A DNA stretch of 17,420 bases from contig LSSN01005173.1 of NCBI GenBank assembly GCA_001970855.1, positions 1 through 17,420 of the forward strand, read 5' to 3'. Under the pieces are notes generated by a model. It had not been told where the DNA came from. It saw only the letters and a program-made list of their open reading frames with translations, and made no database searches. The first letter of the stretch is position 1. Every line of letters starts with the position of its first letter. Shown piece by piece: positions 7,293 through 17,420 of this stretch. This DNA is from Smittium culicis. Its lineage: Eukaryota > Kickxellomycota > Harpellomycetes > Harpellales > Legeriomycetaceae. A program made the translations under genes and the position numbers.

Positions 7293-7908
7293 TCACTTAT
7301 TCTCTAAACTTCTCTGTCGAATAATTTAATGTGTTATTTCTTTTATTGCGATTTTTTTTCTAATTCTGCTCCGATAACAATTATTTACATAATTTACTTA
7401 TAATTTTATTTCACATTATTTATTATCGCATATTATGTTTTTTTTAACAATTATCATTTCTAAAATAATTTATTATGATTTATCACTACCGTTTTCTTTT
7501 CATTATATGAATTGATTTATAAAAACTAATATATTTAATTTAAATTTATAAAACTAATAACTCTTTTTTTCATTAAATAAAATAATTACATTATATAAGT
7601 TGTTCGAATATTAACTTATTAGCGATTTTAATCTAAAAAATTGAAATATGTAATATTAGTATCTGATATATCTTTTAGTAAACTTATACGAATTTTCAAA
7701 TGCAGAATTTAAAAATCTTAAACATTAATATTGCACTTAATATTATCTAAGAAATGTATGCTAATATTATAGTGATATAACTTTGTTTTATAGAATTTTG
7801 TGTAATTTGTATTCCACTTTTGATATCTTGATTGTTATAACATCAAAATTATGATGCCACAAAACTCTTCATTTAAATTTAAATATTTATTTCATGCAAC
7901 TATTATAT

Positions 7909-7940
7909 ATTATTATGCTTAATTCAATAAGCATAATAAT
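7909..7940. repeat. Perfect 12-bp inverted repeat with 8-nt loop
   Basis: ATTATTATGCTT (7909-7920) and AAGCATAATAAT (7929-7940) flank the loop AATTCAAT. It would form a stable-shaped but AT-rich hairpin. Function unknown. Confidence 0.8.
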
Positions 7941-8300
7941 TTCTAATAAATTCATAAATATCTATATTGTTATTTAAATAATATTCAGGGTTATTTCTAA
8001 TTTAAAAAAATGGCTAATTTTAAAGCTAACAATAATTAAATATTGTTTAGGTGATTAAATTAATCATACATGAAATATTGTTATAAATATCGATGATTAT
8101 TCCACTTCTCCACCAATATTTTATAATAAAGATTTATTTTGTGTTCTTGAAAATGTGAAAAATTATATTTTTTTAAGTTTTTTAAGTTTTTAGATATTAA
8201 ATTTTGTTTTTTTTAATTATTATAATAATGTCTTGGATGATGATTCTCAAATTTTTAGGAACAATCTGCATCTTTTATACAAAAAATTTGCAATTTTAAA

Positions 8301-8315
8301 CCCCCCCCCCCTCCC
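8301..8315. repeat. Poly-C tract C11-T-C3
   Basis: A 15-bp cytosine run (one T at 8312) inside DNA that otherwise has very few C. The length may be unreliable in sequencing. Confidence 0.95.
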
Positions 8316-8568
8316 AAACGCTAAGAAATTAAGTATAAAATGTTATTAATGTATATCTATAAAGTATCTGAAATAAACTACTATTATATGTGGAAAAATT
8401 ATATTAGTAAGTATTTAATTATAAGTTTCATTCCTGTCGATAGTCTGCCTTATAAAAAAATTATCAAAGAGAATATTATTTGATAAAAATATTATACTTT
8501 TTCCTTAAAAACCATTAAAATGCGTGAATAAAAGATGAATGAAAAATAATGTGATTCTGACAGTCTCC

Positions 8569-8604
8569 AAAAATAAAAATAAAAATAAAAATAAAAATAA
8601 AAAT
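8569..8604. repeat. Microsatellite (AAAAAT)6
   Basis: Six exact hexamer copies. In the plus-strand frame 8539-8817 it encodes a Lys-Asn repeat, which creates a spurious 92-codon open frame. Confidence 0.95.
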
Positions 8605-9887
8605 GTGATTGTATTATTTTTCATTGGTGGCGATTGGAATGAATCATCTACGACAATAATATTATTATGGCGCCTTAATTATAATAGAGTGATTAGGCTT
8701 AATTTATTAAATTACTATAGAAATTATTCTTTTTTAGTTAGCTTTTTGGAATATATTTTGTATAAATACTATAAGTATTTAAAAACTCAAAATTCTAAAT
8801 TAACGCTGTTATTCTGATGAATTAATTATTATATCTCTATTTTCTAGCTAAAATTTTGAATCAAATTAATTTAAACCAAACCAAATATTTATAAATTAAG
8901 CATATGTGAATTTAGTCTAGTTTTAATCAATTATAGATAATTGTAATGATTAAATCTCGAATTAAACACATCGAATCTTGAAAATTATTTAAAATCAACA
9001 TACAATTTCAAAATAATCACAATATTTTAGTGTAAATCCGTAAAATAATGTATAAACTAGATGATATTCATAAATTTAGATAATGGTCTCGATATTTATT
9101 TTATAAAAGTTTAAAATTAATTAAAATTTAAATTTAATATATATGCCGGAGATTTTTCATTTTTTCACCTAGAGTTTTTATTCTAGGATTTTTTTTAATT
9201 CAGAATATCTATAAAAAAAATTTACAAGAAAATATTATTAAACTCTATTTCTTAATATTGAATCTTAAGCTGGTTTTTTGATTAATTTTTTTTTATGAGA
9301 TGGTATTTCTTTTATAACTTTTATTGTGAGCCGTATTATTTTCTGTCAAAAATCACAACTATTTATACTAAAATGTTTATCAGTTATCAAATATTTCATT
9401 AATATAATCATTCAACTTATATCAATGTAATAAATGTAAAATATAAAGAATTGAATATGTTAATAATCTAGTAAATATTATTAAAGTATAATATATAAAA
9501 TATAAACCATTGCTCAATGAGTGGATTGCCTTATAAAAAAACTCGATTTGAATATTTGTTTTTTGTGATAAAAACTATGTAATTTCCTTATTAACACAGT
9601 TTTTAAAGATATGTGAACTTATAAGAATGAAAAAAAAGAAAATTAAGAGACAGAAAATTTTATTGGTTCTGATACAATTTCTACAGTTAATAAGAATAAA
9701 AAACGAAAAATACGATATATAATCAGAAAAATTAATAAAATAATCAGTTATAATTAAGGTTTAATAAATATATCATTAACATAGTTTTTTTTTTTCTCAG
9801 AGAGTTTATTAAACATAATTAAAAAGTATACTAAACACTATCAAAAAATATTTAAAAAGTTATAAAAATATTAAAAAAATAATTTTT

Positions 9888-9945
9888 CAACCGACCCCTC
9901 TCCGCCGCTCTAGCAGCTCCATACCCACTGGGCATTGGTTCAAGG
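9888..9945. other. GC-rich islet of unknown origin
   Basis: About 58 bp of mostly G/C bases (minus strand contains GAGCGGCGGAGAGGGG and TGCCCAGTGGGTATGG) are set abruptly in AT desert. It does not fold as a tRNA by eye, and I could not match proper A/B boxes. It may be a fragment of a recent insertion, a structural RNA piece or a SINE remnant. Confidence 0.5.
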
Positions 9946-12285
9946 ATTATTATCATAGTTCTCTATTAAAAATAATTGTAATAAAAATAATGTCTAATAT
10001 CTATTCTATAATTTAATCTTAGAGCATTATTTACTTAAAATTAGTTTATTATCCAGATTTATAAAATTGAAAAATAATTGAAAAAAATTTTAAATTTTCT
10101 TAATACATTCAAATAATTAAAAAAATCTTAAATTTAATAATTCTATTTGTAGGAATTATAAAATACTCAATAGTTGATAACTGATATAAATCATATGATG
10201 AAAATATGAATTTTTTATTAGTTAACAATCCCTTATTAGTAAAAATTAATAGATTATGCTATACTTATCTATATATAATTAGCATTTAATAAGGCTAGAA
10301 AATATAACCCATAATAATTAACACTAAATATATATTTATACAATTTATATAATTTAATATTAAAAAAAATTCATAATCAATTAAAAATTAAATTTTTTAT
10401 AATTATATGCATACATTTTATTATTTGTACATAGTTAAGAAAATTTTGCAATAGCATTTTTATCATTTAGTATAATTACTAAAATTGGCTGAAATAAAAT
10501 ACTACCTTTATGACGCTCGTATATTATTATTAAAAATTAAATTAAATTGTAGCTATTAGTAAAAAATTCATCCAACTCAAGTAAATCAATTAAATTTCTT
10601 TATATTCAAATACATAAAATTGATTTTTATTATAATATGTAATTGCTATTTATATTTAACTCACCAATATAAAATCGTATTTTATTCAAATTCAGTTTTA
10701 TACAAGTAAAGAACTTTTAAATATTTTGTAGCTTGAGAATGTGAGAAATTATAAATGGCTGCAAAAATAATAAGAATATGTGATAATACATTAATGCTAT
10801 TTCCCTGGGTTAGATTAGAATATCTGCTTATGATGACCCAATAAAAGATACAGAATTTAATTTTGCCATTTTCCTTGGTACTATCATTATACTTTTATTT
10901 TTTAAATACAATTCTTATATTTATTTTTGAGTCTGATTTGATAATTTCTCTAAATTCATGAATATTCCACGCTTTCTATTGGTTCTGAATCTTATTCATA
11001 GACCTATTTTTATTTAATTATATTTTATTTTGACTTTATCAATAAATTATCTACCAAAAATACCTAAAATATATAATTTTTATTAAATCTTGTGTTATTC
11101 ATTATGTATAATCAGAATCCTGTTTATATAATAAATCTTGCTATAAATGAAAAATGATTAAAAACTAATAAAAATATTGTATAAATTGAATAAAAAAATT
11201 TTAATTTTGGCGTAAATTACTATTTTATTTAGTTGAAAATGTATTAATATTTAGTATTTATAAAAATAGCTTTAATACTATTATCGTATAATATGCAATT
11301 TTATAAATATTCGAAGGCTTCGTAAAATTCTGAACTATTTTATATATATTATCAACCATAAAGATATTGTTATAAATATTTTTTTTTAGCCACGTTTTAA
11401 ATTTATTTAGAAATGGCTTTCTAGTTATAATCATGAATTAATATTTTTTTTAGTATAAATTTTTTAAATTTTCAGTTTTTTGTGCTAGTAAAAAATATTA
11501 TTTTATGAAAAAAATACTTTTCAATTTTTGATACAAGTTAAAAATATTATATTTAATTTCGATATTTATTGATTATGTAAAAATCATTCACATTAAATTA
11601 TAATATCTATATTAAATCTAATTAAAAAATAATCAATAACTCTAAAAGAAGACGCATCTATAAAGCTTATTAGATATTATTATATTAAAAAATGAGAAAA
11701 AAATTTAAGCGATATACTTAATATAAAGAATATTACTATTATAAAACAAGAAAAAAAATTTTTTTATTGTATTTTACAACTATTATTAATATATAGTTTG
11801 ATAGTAAATTATTTTTTACATAGTCTGGGAAATAATTAAATAGATGAAATTTATATAAACTTGAGATTTACTGTTGAAAAATTAAGAATTAACTGAATGA
11901 TATTGGTTGAAATAGTATTGCCTTTCCACAATAAATCATCTAATATCCCTGAAATATATTTAAGCTAATTATGACTGAGTAATAAATTATATAATCTTAT
12001 TAGTTCGTATCATACATATTATTATTTATAATTATTAAATAAAAATAATTTAAATTTACATTTATCTTGAAGCTATATGAATTTACAGCGATAAAATTGT
12101 TAGCATTTTAACTGCCTAATTCAAATAAAATACTAAATAAATTATTTTTAGAGAATGTTGACACTATCAATTTTTATTTTTATTTTAGATAATTATAATT
12201 TAAAAAATTTAAAGAAAAATAGTTCATATTTATATTTTAAACATACATTTTAAAATTTCTAAAATGAACCAAAAAACTAAAATAA

Positions 12286-12331
12286 GAGAGAATTTGGTAT
12301 TTAATTTATTATGAAACACCAATTTTCTCTC
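12286..12331. repeat. Imperfect inverted repeat, 13-14 bp arms
   Basis: GAGAGAATTTGGT (12286-12298) pairs with ACCAATTTTCTCTC (12318-12331) with one bulge or mismatch around a 19-nt loop. Confidence 0.55.
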
Positions 12332-14880
12332 AAAAATGATTAGTAGCTATTAATGAATAATATCGCTTGTAAATTTGAGTATAAAAAGCCATTATTAATA
12401 TAAATTAAATTGGAATATAAAATATTACTATAAAATATAAAAATAAGTAAATATTGAGCATATAATGTAGTATTTTGAATTTTTTGTTACTTAATAGCTA
12501 ACTTTCAATTTCTCTAGAAAATTCAATGAGGTTGGATCGAAGAGCGAAGCTATAAAACATAAAATTATTTATTCGATAATTAAACCTTGTTGAAATATAG
12601 TTTTTAATTTAAAGAAAGTATAAAGATTATATTTTGTAAAATGTATATCTTTCCTTACTCATTAAAATCAGAATAATTATTACGATATATAGTTATGGTT
12701 GACAGAAAATAATTATATAGGGGGTAATCTTTTAAAATTTTTAAAAATATTTTACAAGAATTATACATCGACAATTTTATAAGTTAAAATTAATAATGTA
12801 ATAAATTGAGTTTGAGGATATGTTTTTAAAAAATATTTATCAAGACTAAGGCTAAGAATAGGCTAATAAGCTAACTTTATAAACACACTCAACAGATTTT
12901 AAAGAAATTTAAAATTTATATTATTGATAACAAACGATTTTTTTAAAAATGAATAGAGATAGAAATTTATAATATTCAATTTAAAATGTTAAAATTAATG
13001 TTTTTGATTTTATTTATACAAAACCAAAACTAGTTACTATAATAATTGATTGAGCAAAGATTGATAACATTAATTTTCTTTGAATCTTATAAAATTATTA
13101 CTAGTTAAACTTACTATGATTTCCCTAAATACAAAAAAAAAAAAGTTTTATTTCGGGTATTATATTAATACAACTTGTTTATTTTTGCTTTGTAAATAAC
13201 AAATGTGAAATAAAAATGGATTAAAGTAAGGGCTATTATAACTTCAGTATTATTATTTAATCATAATATAAAACGGGATATGCCTAGTTAATGTCTTATC
13301 AGTGCAAAAGGTGAAATTTTTAATATGTGGTAATGCATTAATATTTTTATCACTAAAACTTAAAATTAGCAAATTAGACAACATGAATTTTAGTAATTAA
13401 CACTAATATTCACACAAAAAAATTTTATAATAGGCCAGATTAATAGTTGATTTATTGTATTTTTTTTATTGGCAGATTAAGAATCAATTGCAAAATTAAG
13501 GTGCTATAACATTCAACTTGTTTATGAAACCTATGGAAAATATAAGAGGTTTTAAACACGAGATTCAAAATTTATTTTAGAAATAAAGCCTTAAAAATTG
13601 TTTGCAAAATAGGGGAGATAGGATAGGATGTGATAAGGAATTAGAGGACTTTTGCCAAAGTCTTTTATTTGTTTTAAATGGCTTGTAATCATTATCCTTA
13701 CAAGCTTGTTTAAAGCTATTACTATTAAATATTGACACGTTACTAAAATTGGGTAGCAATTTTTATTTTATACAATGTTATAATGTAATTAAATTTGAGA
13801 ATGATATTTACGTTTTAAACTTAATTGGTTGATAGGACTGATAGTAAGAGGTTAATTTGTAGACTCTTATTTATAAAAGGCACATGTCGTAGGAAAGTCC
13901 TCGATTATAAGTTCTATCGAATGAATGATTGATTTTAAAAACCGTTTTTCAAAAATAGAGAATATTATCCTATGATTAAAATATTTATTTTCTTAGATTC
14001 GAGAAATTTTTTTATTATATCAACCAAGGCGTTTTAAATAATTTTTTTTCACTTTTTTTTATTTTTGCTTGATAAAAAGATATGTCGCACTTTGTAAGAT
14101 ATTTATAAATTCTTGATTTTATGATTTTTTGTATATGTGAGACCATTACAAAGAGCGGAACTTTTCCTAACAGAACTTAACTTGTATTTTCAACCTTATT
14201 TGAATATATTATTTAATGTTATCTAATTCGATTAATTTATTTAATTAATAAATATAAACAAATATGATTTCTAAGAATAAGCGTTCTACTCTTCTAAGAA
14301 TCTTTATTATAACCCATAGAAATTTTTTTAACCATCATTACAAGTAGGTTTAGTATACAAGTTAAATCTATGAATATTTTAGGTAAATTAAAATGGGGGA
14401 AATAAAAATATTAAAATATGTAAATATACTTTTGATGGAAAATTAATGCTATTTTCTGCACATTATCCAAACTTGTAATTAAGTAAAAAGAGTTTATAAA
14501 TTAGTGAATTATTTGTAAATAATGACGATTTTTTTATTAATAATATACTTATAAATAATGGTGATTCGTTTTGCTACTGAAATTTGAGTGAAAAATAGGA
14601 GCACTTTTGTTTTGCGGAAACAGATAAAACAGCTATATCAAGTTTTTTGTACAAAGTGAAGGAGTAAAAGGTCTCAAAATGCATTTAAGTGAACAATGAT
14701 ATGGGTAAGAATAAAATCCAGGGTTATCAAAAAGACTAATAGTGATACAGTAATTAATAATATTGTAAGAATTTAGCATTTTTTAATCTTTCTGAGATAA
14801 TTGAAGTTCTATTGATCTTTTTCACATAATTTATTTGCTATGATATCAATAATAGATAATATGCGGTAAAATTATCTAAA

Positions 14881-14985
14881 ATTATAGTAAATTTGGAGTT
14901 AGGTAAAAAAACTAGAGTATCAATACTAATAAACTCCTCTGTCAGCCTACCGGCTGCGTATCTAAAGGTGAATAGGATCAATTAA
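14881..14985 (+). pseudogene. Ty3/gypsy aspartic-protease-like fragment
   Basis: A 34-codon open stretch reads V-N-L-E-L-G-K-K, then ILINSSVS (LINSSV at 14926-14943), aligning with the retropepsin pattern V-x-I-x-I-x-G-K followed by LIDSGA. The catalytic Asp position is Asn. It ends only about 20 codons before the reverse transcriptase start, closer than in intact elements, so a deletion is implied. This is the weakest of the pol subdomain calls together with the integrase tail. Confidence 0.35.
14943..14956. repeat. GC-rich hairpin CAGCC-TACC-GGCTG
   Basis: Exact 5-bp GC-rich arms with a 4-nt loop, inside the protease-like fragment. Its GC content stands out locally. No function is implied. 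Confidence 0.5.
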
Positions 14986-14995
14986 CTATATAACC

Positions 14996-15725
14996 CAAGT
15001 TGAAAATAAAACTGACACTTTTAGTGATTTTACCATGTTTATTGTCCAATTATTGAATTTTTTTTATTCGACTAAGAATATTTAATTTCTGGAAATAAGT
15101 ATTTTATTTGATTAGATTTATTTGTGCGATAATACAAAAATATCGATCCTAAGTTACTTTTTCTACGATTTTATCGTCATTTAAATTTGAAGCCTCTGTT
15201 TTAAAACGATTCATTTTCATTTGATTTTTTTTCTACTATTTTTTATTGAGTTATCAGATAAAGCTGTATACTTTACATAGTTTTCAAAGTAATATGAATT
15301 TGGTAGTATTGATATACAGGTGTAACACAAAAAATACTAAAATTTGGATTATGCTTAACATGGAGAAAAACAGAAATAAATTAGCTGTTTCTTTTTCATA
15401 TAGAATTTATAACTAAGAATTCTCAGTTGCATGCACTTAATTGCTCGAAAGTTCCAAAAAAATATGAATCTTCAAACAAATTTGTTCTAACTTTTTATAA
15501 TTGATAATGGTCTTTCGGTGACTTAAATCTATTTATAATATATCAAAAATGTTACATATATAGGCATCGTCAAAAAATAAACGATCAGCGTGTTTCACGA
15601 AAACTAACGTCATTTTTGAACTTATTTTTTACTTTTTATAAATTTATCACGCCGTAGGCTAGTTGAATTCAAATTAATAGCGCATAAAGAGAAGTCTAAG
15701 CTATTTTTCTCCAGTATTAATTACG
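14996..15725 (+). pseudogene. Ty3/gypsy reverse transcriptase and connection relic
   Basis: Ordered motif remnants are: VENKTDT (14999-15019; family VEHxIDTG), EYLISG (15076-15093; family ExLxxG), K-x-x-D-x5-F-x3-YRHLN (15136-15186; ungapped match to KKKDGSWRFCVDYRxLN at K, D, F, Y, R, L, N), KAVYFT (15260-15277; family AKYFTKLD), FGL (15343-15351; family MPFGL), NLFIIYQKC (15526-15552; family LxxxxxKC), SFLNL...YKFI...AS (15610-15663; ungapped 18-residue match to SFLGLxxYYRKFIPxFAS) and PVLIT (15711-15725). FGL-to-KC spacing is close to that of intact elements. The YxDD active-site box between them cannot be found. Frames 1, 2 and 3 are all used and stops are frequent, so it is non-functional. 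Confidence 0.6.
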
Positions 15726-15948
15726 CTTTACTTATTAGAATTGTTAGTTTGTGAGAGTCAATTTCTTTTGGGTAATGGCACTTTTAGAAATCTCGTTATT
15801 CACATACTAATTTTTTTAATTTAGCCTTCAGGTATTTTGAATTTGACATCTAAATTATAAAGCTGTACCTTGGATATTTAACAGCTATATGATAGGTTTT
15901 TTTTATTTTTTGGAACTTGTCTTTTACTAAAAATTTTAAAAATTTAAA

Positions 15949-16011
15949 TTTTTATGCGATCAAGTGAGTATATTCAATATTATTCTCAGATGGTATTTGC
16001 GAAAAATTGTA
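15949..16011 (+). pseudogene. Ty3/gypsy RNase H fragment
   Basis: FLCDQ (15949-15963) sits where the family has FxxxTDH, and RWYL (15988-15999) matches the conserved RWxL, followed by an IV dipeptide as in the FxIxY segment. The distance from the PVLIT motif is close to that of intact elements. The segment between is frameshifted and shows only a GxG trace near 15756-15764. Confidence 0.4.
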
Positions 16012-16201
16012 AACTAATTTAAAAATGCAATTATTTAATCATTAAAAGATTGTATACTAAAACGCATGCTATATTATATCCCTAAGTTTGTTAATGTTAT
16101 AAAATAAAATAAAATTGAAAATAAAAAATAATGAGTAAAAATTGCAGTTTAAGTACTTTGCTTTAATAATATTATATAGTAAGTGGCAGATAAAAATTTA
16201 A

Positions 16202-16375
16202 AATATACTGAATCGACTAAACTGTGAACAGAACATCACGGCCAGATTTTTTATCATAGTAGTGGTTGAAAATACCTTAATAAACTCATTTTATGTCATA
16301 TTTTATCATAGGTTTAGCAGTGATATTATATTCAAAAAGTATATAAAAATATTTGATACAATTTCAAATAAGTAA
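16202..16375 (+). pseudogene. Ty3/gypsy integrase core fragment
   Basis: A 57-codon stop-free stretch without a start codon contains RFFIIVVVEN (16244-16273), comparable to the RYILVVVDxFTK strand carrying the first catalytic Asp (here Glu), then SSDIIFKKYIKIF (16316-16354), comparable to TAExIAxxLYENIF. The residues after the TAA at 16373 retain a faint NGFGG where SDxGxxF would lie. The zinc-binding HHCC region is not seen. Confidence 0.45.
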
Positions 16376-16443
16376 TTAGATTTTCAATAAAACGGTTTTG
16401 GTGGTTGAAACTGGTACCGTTGAAGAAATAATAAGACATTAGC

Positions 16444-16461
16444 TATTATTATTATTATTAT
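16444..16461. repeat. Microsatellite (ATT)6
   Basis: An 18-bp run of the TAT/ATT trinucleotide without interruption. Confidence 0.9.
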
Positions 16462-16535
16462 CACGAATATATTAAAAATTTTGCATTCTTATGAATAAAT
16501 ACTAAAGATACAATAAGTTGTATAAAAAACTAAAA

Positions 16536-16580
16536 TATATCCTCTCGCATTCTACTTCCTGTGTGCCTTCAGGTCACTTA
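16536..16580 (+). pseudogene. Possible integrase C-terminal fragment (YNxSxHSST-like)
   Basis: YILSHSTSCVP (16536-16568) resembles the AYNxSxHSSTGxSPF motif that ends the integrase core in Ty3/gypsy elements. It lies in a GC-richer patch extending to about 16640 that is open in more than one frame. On its own it would not be convincing; position and strand support it. Confidence 0.3.
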
Positions 16581-16640
16581 TAGAATACCTATGACTATCA
16601 AAGCTGGTTTTAACTCAATTAAAGAGGGAGTCTATAATCA

Positions 16641-17420
16641 AAACAATTTTTTTCAATCTACTAATTTCTATTTCTAATTATGAAAATGGAATTATAAAAA
16701 TTTATTAAAATTATATTAATTATTAATTTTCAGCACGGAAAAATAAAGGAATACACAATTAAAATAAATTCTTGATATAAATAAATGTGAATTAAACATG
16801 ATATTTTTTTTTGTTAAACAAAATTTAGTTTAAAAATAATGATATACCTCTGAAGGAAACTAAAAATACTTTTTTTTTTAATCTTTAATTAGATGCTATG
16901 ATTCTAATATATTATACAGTTTAAGAGTAACTAAAATTCTGTGTGTGGACGGTAGATTAATAAGCTACCTAAATTAGATAATGAAATCTCCAAGCTTGCA
17001 AACTTTTAAGTAATATTTATTAAAAATTGGCGTCAAGCCGAAAAATAAATTTCCAACAGTCACATAGATTCTATTAAATAATCCCTTAATTTTTTGTGGT
17101 CAGAGAGTTAAAATAGGCATTTCGGAAATAATTATTTAAAAAAATAAAGCGAAAAAGCAAGGATAGATTCTTTGAAATAAATTTATTGCCACTATGTTTT
17201 AATTTGGAGAAAAACAAAGCATTGGAAAGTTAACGACAAATAGCCGCACAACTTTTATTGTTGATATTGATACTTCATTGAAACTATTATAGGTACTGTA
17301 CACTACAAAAACTGTGGTGCTTTGATAAAATCAATATCCAAAACAACAATACGATATGGGAATCTCATTTAAAAATTCGGTTAATGAATAACCACTGTTT
17401 AGTAGTATGTAAAGTAGATG
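16641..17420. other. AT-rich desert to the right edge
   Basis: No gene, RNA or recognisable element was found. If an LTR of the Ty3/gypsy relic survives it should be here, but I could not match any direct repeat to sequence left of 14881 by eye. Confidence 0.5.

Larger units (their letters stand above)
7300..14760. other. Long AT-rich desert
   Basis: About 7.5 kb with no gene I can support. Open frames of 60-90 codons occur (for example plus strand 8539-8817 and minus strand 13759-13577), but they are within chance for this composition or driven by simple repeats. Weak, stop-riddled protein-like stretches at 10755-10961 and 14558-14659 (plus strand) may be further transposon debris. Visible structure is limited to the separately listed hairpins, AAAAAT repeat, poly-C tract and GC islet. 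Confidence 0.5.
14881..16580 (+). mobile_element. Ancient Ty3/gypsy LTR-retrotransposon pol relic
   Basis: No open frame survives, yet plus-strand fragments resembling protease, reverse transcriptase, RNase H and integrase motifs occur in canonical Ty3/gypsy order within 1.7 kb, switching among the three frames. Several inter-motif distances match those of intact elements (listed in the subdomain entries), while others are shortened, giving a block smaller than a normal pol. Base composition has sunk to that of the desert. LTRs, primer-binding site and gag were not identified; a purine run AAAGAGGGAG near 16620 could be polypurine-tract debris, but that is speculation. Chance is an unlikely explanation for the ordered set, but each single match is weak, and profile searching was not possible. 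Confidence 0.6.

Noticed and set aside
8539..8817. 92-codon plus-strand open frame
   Set aside because: Begins with a Lys-Asn run from the AAAAAT microsatellite; the remainder shows no family features and the length is within reach of chance here.
9888..9945. tRNA or tRNA-derived SINE
   Set aside because: TGCCCAGTGG and GGTTCAAGG only superficially resemble A and B boxes; spacing and cloverleaf pairing do not work by eye.
10755..10961. 68-codon plus-strand frame with one TAA
   Set aside because: Mostly hydrophobic and low complexity after the stop; no family features, so not called as a gene.
13577..13759. 60-codon minus-strand open frame
   Set aside because: Length is not significant for a roughly 80% AT sequence, and no motif is recognised; the opposite strand reads equally plausibly with stops.

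Overview
This window looks like transposon-littered, very AT-rich nuclear DNA from a eukaryote. It contains no operons, ribosome-binding sites or intact host genes. It carries remains of a non-LTR retrotransposon (LINE), probably a Ty3/gypsy LTR retrotransposon, and possibly a Mutator-like DNA transposon. An early-diverging fungus with an AT-rich genome would fit the CCHC-bearing ORF1 plus endonuclease layout, but other AT-rich eukaryotes cannot be excluded. I recognised no rRNA, tRNA or CRISPR array.

Layout. (1) Positions 1 to about 2710, minus strand: the 5' part of a relatively young LINE, much richer in G+C than the rest. It has an ORF1 with a degenerate zinc knuckle (2402 to 1314, plus a 55-codon read-through tail to 1146) and the start of ORF2 with an apurinic-type endonuclease domain (1108 to 1). 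The reverse transcriptase would lie beyond the left edge. Both ORFs carry disabling changes. (2) 2710-4500: AT desert with a 9-copy 8-bp minisatellite. (3) 4500-5150: a cluster of inverted repeats, a perfect heat-shock-element-like motif in a 10-bp phased GAA/TTC array, and a short candidate terminal-inverted-repeat insertion. (4) 5155-5850 and 6358-6594, plus strand: two broken coding relics of unknown family; the first has a clean leucine-zipper heptad pattern. (5) 6661-6894, minus strand: a relic resembling the N-terminal zinc-finger domain of Mutator-like transposases. (6) About 7300-14760: desert with only simple repeats, hairpins, a poly-C tract and one GC-rich islet. (7) About 14880-16580, plus strand: a very old, frameshifted Ty3/gypsy pol relic in which traces of protease, reverse transcriptase, RNase H and integrase appear in canonical order. 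(8) 16600-17420: desert.

How it fits together: nothing here forms a working pathway. The common theme is decay. The LINE has few lesions and moderate G+C, the 5-7 kb relics have more stops, and the Ty3/gypsy relic has sunk to the AT content of its surroundings. Many inferred lesions can be explained by C-to-T (or G-to-A) transitions. This suggests that the 'empty' DNA is largely transposon graveyard pulled toward AT by a strong mutational bias or a repeat-directed C-to-T process. The motif comparisons were made from memory of the families, without any database search.
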